Translations under genes and position numbers: made by a program
NCBI RefSeq assembly: GCF_004005945.1
Contig: NZ_SACS01000001.1
Coordinates: forward strand, 1-64,000
Direction of reading: 5' to 3'
DNA: 64,000 nt
DNA from: Rheinheimera riviphila
Lineage (GTDB): Bacteria; Pseudomonadota; Gammaproteobacteria; Enterobacterales; Alteromonadaceae
Shown here: one piece after another, positions 8,300 through 17,145 of the stretch
How positions within the stretch are numbered: the first letter of the stretch is position 1
How the letters are laid out: every line of letters begins with the position of its first letter
The notes under the pieces: model-generated
Told to the model about the DNA's origin: nothing
Seen by the model: the letters and a program-made list of their open reading frames with translations, nothing else
The model's database searches: none

Positions 8300-10900
8300 A
8301 TGCCGTCAGAACTAAAAACCGAGCAAGCCTCCAGCACATTTCTCCCCGCTCACACGCCGATGATGCAACAGTACCTTGGCCTGAAGGCCGAAAATCCGGA
8401 CATTCTGCTGTTTTACCGGATGGGTGATTTTTACGAATTATTTTACGATGATGCGAAAAAAGCCTCGGCCTTGCTGGATATTTCGCTAACCAAACGTGGT
8501 CAATCGGCAGGCTCGCCGATCCCGATGGCCGGCGTGCCACATCATGCGATGGAAAACTATCTGGCGCGGCTGGTAGCGCTTGGCGAATCGGTGGCGATTT
8601 GCGAGCAAGTTGGTGACCCTGCGACCAGTAAAGGCCCGGTCGAACGCAAGGTAGTGCGGATTGTGACGCCAGGTACGGTCACTGACGAAGCCTTATTAAA
8701 TGAGCGGCAGGATAATTTATTAGCGGCTTTGTATCAGCAGAAAAACCAATTTGGTTTGGCTTATCTTGATTTAACTTCTGGCCGCTTTCTGCTAACCCAA
8801 GTGTCACAACTCGATGACTTATATGGCGTATTACAGAGATTAAATCCGGCAGAATTGTTATACAGCGAAGATCATCAGCTGCCGGACAACATTATTAAAG
8901 GAAAAGGCGCCAGACGCCGACCACTGTGGGAGTTTGATCTTGCCAGCAGCGAACGGGCGCTTTGCCAGCAGTTTGGCACCCGCGATTTACAAAGTTTCGG
9001 TGTGAGCGACGCTCCAGTTGCGTTAATGGCCGCCGGATGCCTGATGCAGTACGTCAAAGATACCCAGCGCAGCGCGTTGCCGCATTTGCGATCGATTGCG
9101 TTGGAACGCTCACAAGATCACATCGTGCTTGACGCCGCTACCCGGCGCAATCTGGAACTGACGCAACGCTTAAACGGTCAGTTTGAACAAACGCTGGCTT
9201 CGGTACTGGATCAATGTCAAACGGCGATGGGCAGCCGCTTATTAAAACGTTGGATCCATGCGCCGCTGCGGGATCAAGCGCTGGTCACCAAACGTCATCA
9301 GTCGGTAGCAGAGCTACAGCAATATTGGCTGGAACTACAACCGCAGTTAAAACAAATCGGCGATATCGAACGGATTGTCGCACGCTTGGCGCTACGTTCA
9401 GCCCGGCCGCGTGATTTCGCCCGATTACGCCAGGCGCTGCAGCAATTGCCGCAGTTGCAACAAGCGTTATCGCCACTGCAAGCCAGTTTATTAACGCAAA
9501 TCCGCCAGCATTGTCAGCCATTACCAGAGCTTTGCACTTTGCTGGAAAGAGCCATTATTGACGCGCCACCGGTATTGATCCGCGACGGCGGCGTGATTGC
9601 CGACGGTTATTCAGCAGAATTGGATCAGTGGCGCGCGCTGGCAACCGGTGCCACCGACTATTTAGAACAGCTAGAACAACGCGAAAAAGCCCGTACCGGC
9701 ATTGCCTCGCTCAAAGTTGGTTTTAACCGGGTTGCTGGTTATTTTATCGAAACCGGTCGTGCCGCCGCCGATGCAGTACCTGCCGACTACATTCGCCGGC
9801 AAACGCTGAAAAACAACGAGCGATACATTATTCCGGAACTGAAAGAATACGAAGACAAGGTGCTGGGCAGTCAAAGCAAAGCCTTAGCTTTGGAAAAACA
9901 GCTTTATGATCAACTATTTGATTTAACGGCGCCTTATCTTTCTGAATTGCAGCTATTAGCTTCGCAATTATCAGAGCTGGACGTGCTCAGCAATTTTGCC
10001 GAGCGCGCTATTACCTTGAATTATCAACAGCCGAAGCTGGTGGCAGCCACCGGATTAAACATCGAAGCTGGCCGCCATCCAGTGGTGGAAACCGTCAGCA
10101 GCGAACCTTTTATCGCGAATCCGTTGTCGATGCACGAAAAACGCCGGATGTTATTAGTCACTGGCCCGAATATGGGCGGTAAATCGACCTATATGCGCCA
10201 AACCGCATTAATAGTGTTGATGGCTTATATTGGCAGTTATGTGCCGGCGGCCGCTGCAACTTTGGGGCCTATTGATCGCATTTTTACCCGTATCGGTGCT
10301 TCAGACGACCTGGCGTCCGGCCGTTCGACCTTTATGGTCGAAATGACCGAAACCGCCACCATTTTGCACCACGCTACGGCACAAAGTTTGGTGCTAATGG
10401 ACGAAATTGGTAGAGGCACCAGTACTTACGATGGTTTGTCGCTGGCCTGGGCTTGTGCTGATTATCTGGCGACCCGCCTTAAAGCGCTGACGTTATTCGC
10501 CACCCACTATTTTGAACTGACCGAACTGGCCAGTTTGTTGCCGGGGGTGGTGAATATTCATCTGGATGCAGTGGAGCACGATGAACATATTGTGTTTATG
10601 CATCAAGTACAAGATGGCGCTGCCAGCAAAAGTTATGGCTTGCAGGTGGCGCAGCTCGCTGGTGTGCCGAAAAAAGTGATTGAACAGGCGAAACAAAAGT
10701 TGGCACAGCTGGAGCAAGGGACCTCTGCATTGCCTGCTTCATCAGCGCAGCAAACAGCTACCCCGCAACCGCTGCAACAAAGTTTGTTATTGGAAGCGGC
10801 TGAACATCCGTTGCTGGAACAATTACGGCAACTGGCGGTGGATGATTTAACCCCGCGACAGGCGCTGGAATTGCTGTATCAGTTGAAACGTCAGATCTGA
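8300..10900 (+). CDS. mutS: DNA mismatch repair protein MutS
   Basis: This 866-aa protein has the mismatch-contacting motif in [13 protein letters not shown] (residues about 33-45), the connector, core and clamp domains, Walker A GPNMGGKS (622-629), Walker [16 protein letters not shown] and the C-terminal dimerisation tail. MutS binds mismatches as a dimer and recruits MutL. It starts 33 bp from divergent pncC and ends 7 bp from the convergent transglutaminase gene, with no visible terminator between them. In many gammaproteobacteria rpoS lies close to mutS; here about 13.7 kb separate the two genes. Confidence 0.98.
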   Translation: MPSELKTEQASSTFLPAHTPMMQQYLGLKAENPDILLFYRMGDFYELFYDDAKKASALLDISLTKRGQSAGSPIPMAGVPHHAMENYLARLVALGESVAICEQVGDPATSKGPVERKVVRIVTPGTVTDEALLNERQDNLLAALYQQKNQFGLAYLDLTSGRFLLTQVSQLDDLYGVLQRLNPAELLYSEDHQLPDNIIKGKGARRRPLWEFDLASSERALCQQFGTRDLQSFGVSDAPVALMAAGCLMQYVKDTQRSALPHLRSIALERSQDHIVLDAATRRNLELTQRLNGQFEQTLASVLDQCQTAMGSRLLKRWIHAPLRDQALVTKRHQSVAELQQYWLELQPQLKQIGDIERIVARLALRSARPRDFARLRQALQQLPQLQQALSPLQASLLTQIRQHCQPLPELCTLLERAIIDAPPVLIRDGGVIADGYSAELDQWRALATGATDYLEQLEQREKARTGIASLKVGFNRVAGYFIETGRAAADAVPADYIRRQTLKNNERYIIPELKEYEDKVLGSQSKALALEKQLYDQLFDLTAPYLSELQLLASQLSELDVLSNFAERAITLNYQQPKLVAATGLNIEAGRHPVVETVSSEPFIANPLSMHEKRRMLLVTGPNMGGKSTYMRQTALIVLMAYIGSYVPAAAATLGPIDRIFTRIGASDDLASGRSTFMVEMTETATILHHATAQSLVLMDEIGRGTSTYDGLSLAWACADYLATRLKALTLFATHYFELTELASLLPGVVNIHLDAVEHDEHIVFMHQVQDGAASKSYGLQVAQLAGVPKKVIEQAKQKLAQLEQGTSALPASSAQQTATPQPLQQSLLLEAAEHPLLEQLRQLAVDDLTPRQALELLYQLKRQI

Positions 10901-10907
10901 AGAAAGT

Positions 10908-11807
10908 TTAAGGCAGTGGCATCACGTCCACTGCCACTTCCAGTAAATGTTCGCCTAGACCCTGCAACACCCCTTTGAGCGGCACCACATCGGCGTAATC
11001 GCGGCCGTAAGCCAACGTTAGATGGCGCTCGTCCGGTAATAAATTATTAGTGGGGTCAAAATCGACCCAGCCTAACTCTGGATCATAAACCGCAAACCAG
11101 GCGTGGGAAGCATCAGCGCCAACCAAGCGCTCAAAGCCTTCTGGCGGCTGGGTTTCCAGATAACCGCTGACATACCGCGCCGGAATACCCACTGCGCGCA
11201 GGCAACTGATCGCAAGCTGGGCAAAATCCTGACAAACACCACGTCGATGCGCCAACACTTCGCTGACTGGTGTAATCACTGAACTGAATTCTGGATCATA
11301 ACGAAACTCGTTAAAAATCAACGATGTTAATGCTGCAACGTTTTCCAGCACAGTCCGGTGTGGCTGCTGCACTTGCGCCCACAAAGCAGCAGCATCAGGC
11401 AGCAACGGGATCATCCGAGTGGCAAAACGACATTGCCGGGCTAATAACAGATCGGTGCTGGCTGGGTTCAGCTCGAGCTGCGACTGGTTAGAAAAACAGT
11501 GCTGCAACTGCTCAAAACCCACCCCATTTGCTAACTGTCCGGCTAAATAACGTGGTTGCACTTCCACAATCGAAGACGCCAGCACCGACAATTCCTGATG
11601 CGGGCTCTGCAAATGAATAAAATGCCGCACATTGCCAAAACTGTCCTGATGCGAATACAAACCGCTGGCAATGGGAGTGACCTGTATTGAGCTTTGCAGC
11701 ACCTGTTGATAAGGTAATTGCCGTGGCTGTAGACAGGCCAGATTATAGCTATTTGCAATCGGCTGCTGGTATTGGTAGCGGGTCAGATGGCTAAGCTGGT
11801 ACTTCAT
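10908..11807 (-). CDS. Transglutaminase-like cysteine protease with bacterial transglutaminase-like N-terminal region
   Basis: This 299-aa protein has the N-terminal beta-domain common in this family (MKYQLSHLTRYQYQQPI). The transglutaminase-like core follows, with C192 in RRGVCQDFAQLA, H235 in ADASHAWFAVYD and Asp in WVDFDPTNN, so a complete Cys-His-Asp triad is present. There is no signal peptide, so a cytoplasmic place is likely. It is the last gene of the operon with two ATP-grasp and two alpha-E domains, 57 bp after the fusion gene. Iyer and colleagues (2009) predicted that this association makes or trims peptide-like bonds. The substrate is not known. Confidence 0.88.
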   Translation of the reverse strand: MKYQLSHLTRYQYQQPIANSYNLACLQPRQLPYQQVLQSSIQVTPIASGLYSHQDSFGNVRHFIHLQSPHQELSVLASSIVEVQPRYLAGQLANGVGFEQLQHCFSNQSQLELNPASTDLLLARQCRFATRMIPLLPDAAALWAQVQQPHRTVLENVAALTSLIFNEFRYDPEFSSVITPVSEVLAHRRGVCQDFAQLAISCLRAVGIPARYVSGYLETQPPEGFERLVGADASHAWFAVYDPELGWVDFDPTNNLLPDERHLTLAYGRDYADVVPLKGVLQGLGEHLLEVAVDVMPLP

Positions 11808-11864
11808 GCACGCTCCGGTTACTGGCTGCTCGCCGCTTCATCTGCTTCTTCAACAAAAGCTTCA

Positions 11865-14306
11865 TCAAAAACTCTGCCAGGCGCTGTGCTGCTGCGCATG
11901 ATTAAAATACGACAAGGTAATGCTGTCCGACAATTGGCGCAATCGGTGCTGCAACTGATTCAGCAACATGCCAAGCGCCGGTGTAGCCTGCTGTTCACTA
12001 TCAAACAAACTTTGAGGGTCCGCCAGTTGCAATAGCGACACCAGCTCCAGCGCAATCCGTTGCTCCGGACTAAGCATCGTCGATGCGGCCAGTTGCGGTA
12101 ATTTGGCACATTGGCGTTGAATGCGGGCACACTGATAACCTACTGATCTTGGAGTACTATCGTCCAGCAATAACAAATCAATAATCGCCAGCGGGTGGAG
12201 TTCGCTGCGATAACGCCGCCGGTAGGTCATTAAGGTATCGGCCATCCGCAGCACCGCTTCCATTAAAGCGGCACTAGTGGCTGGTGCTGGTTGCAGCGGC
12301 ACAAACACCGTTTGCAGTAACGCCGAGGTTTGCAGCGCCCGCTCCAGATGCTGGCCTAAGTCCATCATCCGCAGCGTTTGGGTGCGGCTCATCGTTTCAT
12401 TGTTCAGGCCATAAATAGCGGTTTGCAGCAGAATGATTTCATCTAATTGGCGCAATAATGCTGCCGGTTGCTGCCATTTTAATTGCTGCGGCCACTGATA
12501 AATGGCGCTTTGTAGTTTATCTAATACATACCAGGTATCTTCGCCGAAATACTCCCGCACCGACTGCGCATTAAACAGCAGATGTTTCAGCACCGCGACA
12601 ATGCCGGTCGAATTTTGTGGCTCGAACATTTGCTCCAGCAAATCCGGCAATGACAAATGCGCTGCAGCGACCAACTGACTGCCATTGGCTTTCAGGCAAA
12701 ATCTTAATAACGCCAGCGCATCTTCACCCGCTTCCGGCGCATACTGTGAATTGGCCTGTCGATTGGCCTCTGGATTGGCAATAAGTGGCAACGCCGAACG
12801 CAGCGCGCGACAAATCAGATTTAACCTTTCGTTGTAACGGCCAAGCCAAAATAGATGGTCAGCCACCCGACTTGGCACCAAACCGCTGTGCCGCGATAAC
12901 GACAATTGCTGGGCACTGCTTTGCAATAAACTGCTGGTTTGACCGCGATCGGCCAGCACCCAGACATCCTTTACCGTGAGCTCGGCTTGTGGCACTTCGG
13001 CGTTTTGTAGTGCTATTGCGTCCAAGGCAAGTCTGGCATAAGCACCCGGCAGTACACTGACTTTGTCCGGCTGCAACAAACTAAATAAACGCAATTGCCC
13101 GGCCAGCATTTGTTCGCCCCCGGTCGGATGCCAGCAGGCTAAGGGACTGAGTGGTTGTAATTCGATGGCAATAAAAGCGGCGGGTTGTTGCTGAATTTGG
13201 GCTTTAAGTTCAGAGAATGAACCGTCAGAAGCGCTGTCAGCCGCCAGCTGGTTCAGGTGGCCGTTTAGGTGGCAGTTCAGGTGATAGCGCCGCCCATCCC
13301 GCTGATCCACCAACCGATAATTCGCCGGTGCCGCCCAAAACTGTTGCAACTGCAGGTCATCACCAAGCCACAACGCCGGCGCCGAAGGCAATAATAGTGG
13401 CTCGCCCAATAACGTCTCACACAAGGCTGGCATAAAGGGCAATAACAATCCGCTATCTAGCAAACTGGTACCCGGCGGATTGGCGCAAAATAATTGCTGC
13501 TGGCGAATACTTTGCAGTAGTCCGGCGCAGCCACTGCCGGATGCATCCAGTTCCAGCGGATCGGTTTTAGCATCGGCCAGATACCGTAATAAACTCGCCA
13601 CCGGCTGCAAACCGGTCAGCGTTTTTAGCCAGAGCCGACCATCTTTAAACATCAAATCCGCGCCATGCACCAACGCGATATCCAGATAATTGGCCAGGAA
13701 TGCCTGTTCAAAATAACCGGCGTTTTTCGCCACCGGCGCCAATAAACCCACCAACGTACTGCGATCGGCAGCCGGTTGTTGTAACAGCTGCAATAACTGG
13801 CGAAAAAATCCGGCCAGCTGGGCTTTTGGAAGTGCCGGTAATTGACTGCCGCAATGGTTAAACGCCAGCCGGTGTTCCAATAAATAACCCAAGCCATCCG
13901 GCAACTGACTAAAATCAGCCAGCACACAGAATTCACCGGCAGCATTTTTGCCGACATCCGCAGACAATAACGGCAACCAGGCGCAGGGATCAGCTCCTGC
14001 ATTGGCAACGTTGAATAGTCCACAGGCTGGCAACAGATAATTGCCTGAAAGATAAAGTAAATCCGCTGGGATGATATGGTCTTGCAGCAATTGCTGCGGG
14101 CCATATAAATCGGCCAATACCGCCGCCAGCAACCGGTGGCGCTGCGCCAGCCCGTGTTCCAGCTGTTGCCACTGCGCCTCATCTATCAGCCAGGGCGAAC
14201 CATCCAGCGTCCGGGCGCCACTTTGCCATGGCTCACCGTCAATGCCGTTTTCCCGCAGTTCATGTTGCAGCTGCTGATGGAACTGCAGACGATCCGTTGC
14301 GTTCAT
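11865..14306 (-). CDS. Circularly permuted ATP-grasp-like and alpha-E domain fusion protein
   Basis: This 813-aa protein has two parts. Residues 1 to about 480 resemble the circularly permuted ATP-grasp family: the segment PADLLYLSGNYLLPACG aligns with VPADLVLDSRNFLAPCRG of the upstream ATP-grasp protein. The rest is an alpha-E (DUF403) domain beginning with VADHLFWLGRYNERLNLI. The upstream protein carries the nucleotide-binding stretch VVKPANESGGYG; I find no equivalent here (the region reads YRLVDQRDGRRYH), so the ATP-grasp part may be inactive. The start at 14306 follows AAGGAA and lacks the Arg-rich run of the longer frame. Two period-12 tandem duplications lie in the coding sequence (about 12748-12783 and 13251-13286). 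Confidence 0.85.
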   Translation of the reverse strand: MNATDRLQFHQQLQHELRENGIDGEPWQSGARTLDGSPWLIDEAQWQQLEHGLAQRHRLLAAVLADLYGPQQLLQDHIIPADLLYLSGNYLLPACGLFNVANAGADPCAWLPLLSADVGKNAAGEFCVLADFSQLPDGLGYLLEHRLAFNHCGSQLPALPKAQLAGFFRQLLQLLQQPAADRSTLVGLLAPVAKNAGYFEQAFLANYLDIALVHGADLMFKDGRLWLKTLTGLQPVASLLRYLADAKTDPLELDASGSGCAGLLQSIRQQQLFCANPPGTSLLDSGLLLPFMPALCETLLGEPLLLPSAPALWLGDDLQLQQFWAAPANYRLVDQRDGRRYHLNCHLNGHLNQLAADSASDGSFSELKAQIQQQPAAFIAIELQPLSPLACWHPTGGEQMLAGQLRLFSLLQPDKVSVLPGAYARLALDAIALQNAEVPQAELTVKDVWVLADRGQTSSLLQSSAQQLSLSRHSGLVPSRVADHLFWLGRYNERLNLICRALRSALPLIANPEANRQANSQYAPEAGEDALALLRFCLKANGSQLVAAAHLSLPDLLEQMFEPQNSTGIVAVLKHLLFNAQSVREYFGEDTWYVLDKLQSAIYQWPQQLKWQQPAALLRQLDEIILLQTAIYGLNNETMSRTQTLRMMDLGQHLERALQTSALLQTVFVPLQPAPATSAALMEAVLRMADTLMTYRRRYRSELHPLAIIDLLLLDDSTPRSVGYQCARIQRQCAKLPQLAASTMLSPEQRIALELVSLLQLADPQSLFDSEQQATPALGMLLNQLQHRLRQLSDSITLSYFNHAQQHSAWQSF

Positions 14307-14358
14307 AGGATGGTTCCTTTTGCGGGCTGATTTGTCGGTCGCTGCTTGTCCGGCAGCA

Positions 14359-15357
14359 TCAGGCCGACTTTTGCTGCGTTTGCGCCGCCAGTGGCGCCTG
14401 ACATGATGCCTGACATGGCGCCAAAATCGCCTGATGCAAACTGATAATACCGGCCTGAATATGATCAATCAGACTATGCAGCTGCTCGGTCGATAATTCC
14501 GACAATGCCTGATGCTGTAATAACGACTGCAACTGATACACCTGTTGTAAAATACTGACACTATGCGGCAAACCACGCGCCGATGCACCGGCTCTGTTCA
14601 GACAATAAGCAATGGATCGCGGAAAGTCGGCATAAGTCAGCAGATAATCAATGGCATCCACATCGGCCGCCTGATGCGCCACATAATGTTGATACGACTC
14701 CACCCCGCCCAGCGCATTCAAAATCGAGGTCCAGCGAAATTTCGGTCTTTTAATTTGGGTGGGTTGCAACTGCTGCAACACCATCACATCCATAATGCGG
14801 GTTGTCATATCAGCGCGTTCAACATGCCGGCCAATATTAAATAAATCAAAGGCTTCACTACGTAGCATGGTGCCGTCTAATACACCAACCACCATCTGAC
14901 AACGCCGGCTGACTTCACTCATCAGCTGATAACGCTGCTGCCGGCTGACCGCCATACTGCAGTTTTGCTGTAAAAATAAGTCAAGTGCATTGAGCTCTTC
15001 CCACATATCACGGGGGATCAGCGGCCGGATGGTGCGCGCATTGTATTTCAGCGCACTACTGGTATACAAAATCGACACCGGGCTGTCGGCAGCGTTAATT
15101 AAATACGCCATCACCGCTTTTTCAGTATCAGCGACACTGAGTTTACCCTGCTCGCCTTCCACCGCTGCCGCAGCTGTTCCCAAGATGGCTTTACTGTCCT
15201 GCCCCAATACTTCAAGTAAAATCGGCCAGCCAAATTGGGTGTCCTGGTGGCTGTCGATCAGCAAGTGGCTGGTAGCGTTAATCAGCCGGGCGGTGTCATC
15301 AAGCCGCTCTAAATACCGACCCAACCAGAAAATATGTTCTACCGATTTTAATAACAT
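14359..15357 (-). CDS. Alpha-E domain protein (DUF403)
   Basis: This 332-aa, mainly helical protein begins MLLKSVEHIFWLGRYLERLD, the signature of the alpha-E family, which is nearly always encoded beside circularly permuted ATP-grasp proteins. It lies 3 bp after the ATP-grasp gene and 52 bp before the fusion gene, so the three are very probably one transcript. No catalytic motif is evident. A period-12 duplication near the C-terminus (14396-14419) encodes a repeated Cys-Gln-Ala. Biochemical role unknown; a partner or regulator of the ATP-grasp enzyme is the usual proposal. Confidence 0.9.
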   Translation of the reverse strand: MLLKSVEHIFWLGRYLERLDDTARLINATSHLLIDSHQDTQFGWPILLEVLGQDSKAILGTAAAAVEGEQGKLSVADTEKAVMAYLINAADSPVSILYTSSALKYNARTIRPLIPRDMWEELNALDLFLQQNCSMAVSRQQRYQLMSEVSRRCQMVVGVLDGTMLRSEAFDLFNIGRHVERADMTTRIMDVMVLQQLQPTQIKRPKFRWTSILNALGGVESYQHYVAHQAADVDAIDYLLTYADFPRSIAYCLNRAGASARGLPHSVSILQQVYQLQSLLQHQALSELSTEQLHSLIDHIQAGIISLHQAILAPCQASCQAPLAAQTQQKSA

Positions 15358-15360
15358 AAG

Positions 15361-16830
15361 TTACACCTCATCATTGATGATCCAGGTATCTTTACTGCCA
15401 CCGCCCTGCGACGAATTCACCACCAAGGAGCCTTTACGCAGCGCGACCCGGCTTAAGCCGCCGGTGCTGCAATACAAATCCTGGCCTTGCAAAATAAAAG
15501 GCCGTAGATCCAAATGCCGAGGCTCCAGTTCGCCGTCACATAAGGTCGGAGCTGTCGATAGCGCCAAGGTTGGCTGGGCGATAAAATTACGTGGGTTGGC
15601 GATAATGGCGGCGGCCATATCGTCCCTTTCGACCTGGGTGGAGCGTGGCCCAATCAAAATGCCATAACCACCGGATTCGTTGGCCGGTTTCACCACCAAC
15701 TGATCTAAGTTCGCCAGTACATAACCGCGCTCTTTTTCATCCGAGCATAAAAACGTTGGTACATTGTCGATCAGTGGTTTTTCACCTAAATAATATTCAA
15801 TAATTTTAGGCACATAAGCGTAAATCACTTTATCGTCAGCCACACCTGAGCCAGGCGCATTGGCAATCGCCACCTGCCCTTTGGCCCAAGCGTTAAACAA
15901 ACCCGGCACGCCAAGCACTGAATCTGGCCGGAAAACGGTTGGGTCGAGGAAAATGTCATCAACGCGGCGGTAAATCACATCGACTTTTTTCCGACCATGC
16001 AAAGTGCGTAAATACACGCCGTCATCTTCGACGGTTAAATCGGTATTTTCCGCCAGCTCAATGCCCATTTGCTGCGCCAGAAAACTATGTTCAAAATAAG
16101 CTGAGTTATAAATACCGGGTGTTAACAACACCATGCAAGGCACATCACCCGGTCTTGGCGAGAGTGAGGCCAGCATTTTCCACAGCTGATGCGGGTAATC
16201 GTCGACCGGCACAATGGTCGAATCGGCGAACAATTCCGGAAACACCCGTTTCATCACGGTGCGGTTTTCCAGCATATATGACACACCCGACGGCACCCGC
16301 AAATTATCTTCCAGCACCAGAAAACGTCCGCTCTCGTCGCGGACTAAATCAGTACCACAGATATGCGCCCAGACGCCAAAAGGAGGCGACACGCCCCGAC
16401 ATGGTGCAAGAAAATTACGCGAATCGAGCACTAAATCAGCCGGCACAATGCCGTCTTTCAGCACTTTTTGCTCGTGGTATAAATCGTCGATAAACAGGTT
16501 CAACGCCTGCAACCGCTGGGTTAAACCGGCGCTGGTTTTGCGCCATTCGGATAGCGGAATGGTGCGTGGCATCACATCCAGCGGCCAGCCACGGTCGATA
16601 TTCTGGCCTTCGCTATACAAAGTAAAACAAACGCCCATCGCGCTAATCGTCTGATTTAACAGCACTTGACGTGCCAGTAACTCGGCTCGGCCATGTTTAT
16701 CAATAAAGCGGGCAATTGCCGCCGCCGGTAATCTCGGCTGACCGGTCGCCGCGACCAGCTCGTCATAACAGCCGTCGGTAAAGGGATAACCACTAAAACT
16801 GCTGGTGTGTATCGGTGCTGTCATCGGCAT
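15361..16830 (-). CDS. Circularly permuted type 2 ATP-grasp protein
   Basis: This 489-aa protein is a member of the DUF404/DUF407 ATP-grasp group. Visible motifs are VPADLVLDSRNFLAPCRGV, FLVLEDNLRVPSGVSYMLEN, DVIYRRVDDIFLDPTVFRPD and the nucleotide-binding VVKPANESGGYGILIGP. ATP-grasp enzymes join a carboxylate to an amine or thiol through an acyl-phosphate; for this group the substrate is unknown and a peptide-ligase role has been predicted. It is the first gene of the operon. The start at 16830 has AGGAG four bases before it; ATG at 16824 is an alternative. A consensus sigma-54 promoter lies about 85 bp upstream. Confidence 0.92.
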   Translation of the reverse strand: MPMTAPIHTSSFSGYPFTDGCYDELVAATGQPRLPAAAIARFIDKHGRAELLARQVLLNQTISAMGVCFTLYSEGQNIDRGWPLDVMPRTIPLSEWRKTSAGLTQRLQALNLFIDDLYHEQKVLKDGIVPADLVLDSRNFLAPCRGVSPPFGVWAHICGTDLVRDESGRFLVLEDNLRVPSGVSYMLENRTVMKRVFPELFADSTIVPVDDYPHQLWKMLASLSPRPGDVPCMVLLTPGIYNSAYFEHSFLAQQMGIELAENTDLTVEDDGVYLRTLHGRKKVDVIYRRVDDIFLDPTVFRPDSVLGVPGLFNAWAKGQVAIANAPGSGVADDKVIYAYVPKIIEYYLGEKPLIDNVPTFLCSDEKERGYVLANLDQLVVKPANESGGYGILIGPRSTQVERDDMAAAIIANPRNFIAQPTLALSTAPTLCDGELEPRHLDLRPFILQGQDLYCSTGGLSRVALRKGSLVVNSSQGGGSKDTWIINDEV

Positions 16831-16913
16831 CAATCTCCTGATCTTTTTATGCCAGCTACGCACATTCAGGCGAAAGCTGTTTTGGTGCAAAATGCATGGC
16901 TATAGGGACATGG

Positions 16914-16929
16914 AGCAAAGGATGTGCCA
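16914..16929 (-). promoter_or_regulatory. Sigma-54 promoter of the ATP-grasp/alpha-E operon
   Basis: TGGCACATCCTTTGCT on the minus strand matches the sigma-54 consensus TGGCAC-N5-TTGCW, with GG and GC exactly 10 bp apart. Transcription would start near 16903, about 73 nt before the ATG at 16830. The inverted repeat at 16980-16997 is centred about 85 bp upstream of that start, a normal distance for an activator site. Confidence 0.82.
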
Positions 16930-16979
16930 GCGGGGATTTTTCAGTTGTTGATGGCCAGCTTGCTATTGCCCGCTTTCAA

Positions 16980-16997
16980 GTGTCCGCTTTCGGACAC
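16980..16997. promoter_or_regulatory. Inverted repeat, probable activator site shared by two sigma-54 promoters
   Basis: GTGTCCG-CTTT-CGGACAC has perfect 7-bp arms. It lies between two outward-facing sigma-54 promoters, about 85 bp from the minus-strand start site and about 128 bp from the plus-strand one. Fis-type DNA-binding domains of NtrC-family activators bind such dyads. The best candidate activator is the response regulator at 21664-23064. The rest of the 16831-17145 gap is A/T-rich with no gene. Confidence 0.7.
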
Positions 16998-17091
16998 CTT
17001 GCGTTCGACTACGCACAGTCAGCTCGATTTTCAGCACAACCAAAAATAAATATGTTGATGATTTAATTGAATAAAAATCAATAAATAAAAC

Positions 17092-17107
17092 TGGTGCGCT
17101 TCTTGCC
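17092..17107 (+). promoter_or_regulatory. Sigma-54 promoter of the efflux/two-component operon
   Basis: TGGTGCGCTTCTTGCC has GG and GC 10 bp apart and the TTGC -12 box. The -24 box deviates from TGGCAC at two positions. Transcription would start near 17117, about 29 nt before the ATG at 17146. It points away from the minus-strand sigma-54 promoter at 16914-16929. Confidence 0.7.
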
Positions 17108-17145
17108 ATTACCCTACAACTTAATGTCCTTTAGGAAGTTGTATC

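Noticed and set aside
13652-14182. A 176-aa minus-strand frame inside the ATP-grasp/alpha-E fusion gene
   Set aside because: It overlaps the recognised fusion protein in another frame, and its Trp/Arg/Cys-rich composition is that of a shadow frame.
14990-15667. A 225-aa plus-strand frame opposite the alpha-E and ATP-grasp genes
   Set aside because: Ser-rich antisense shadow of two clearly coding genes.
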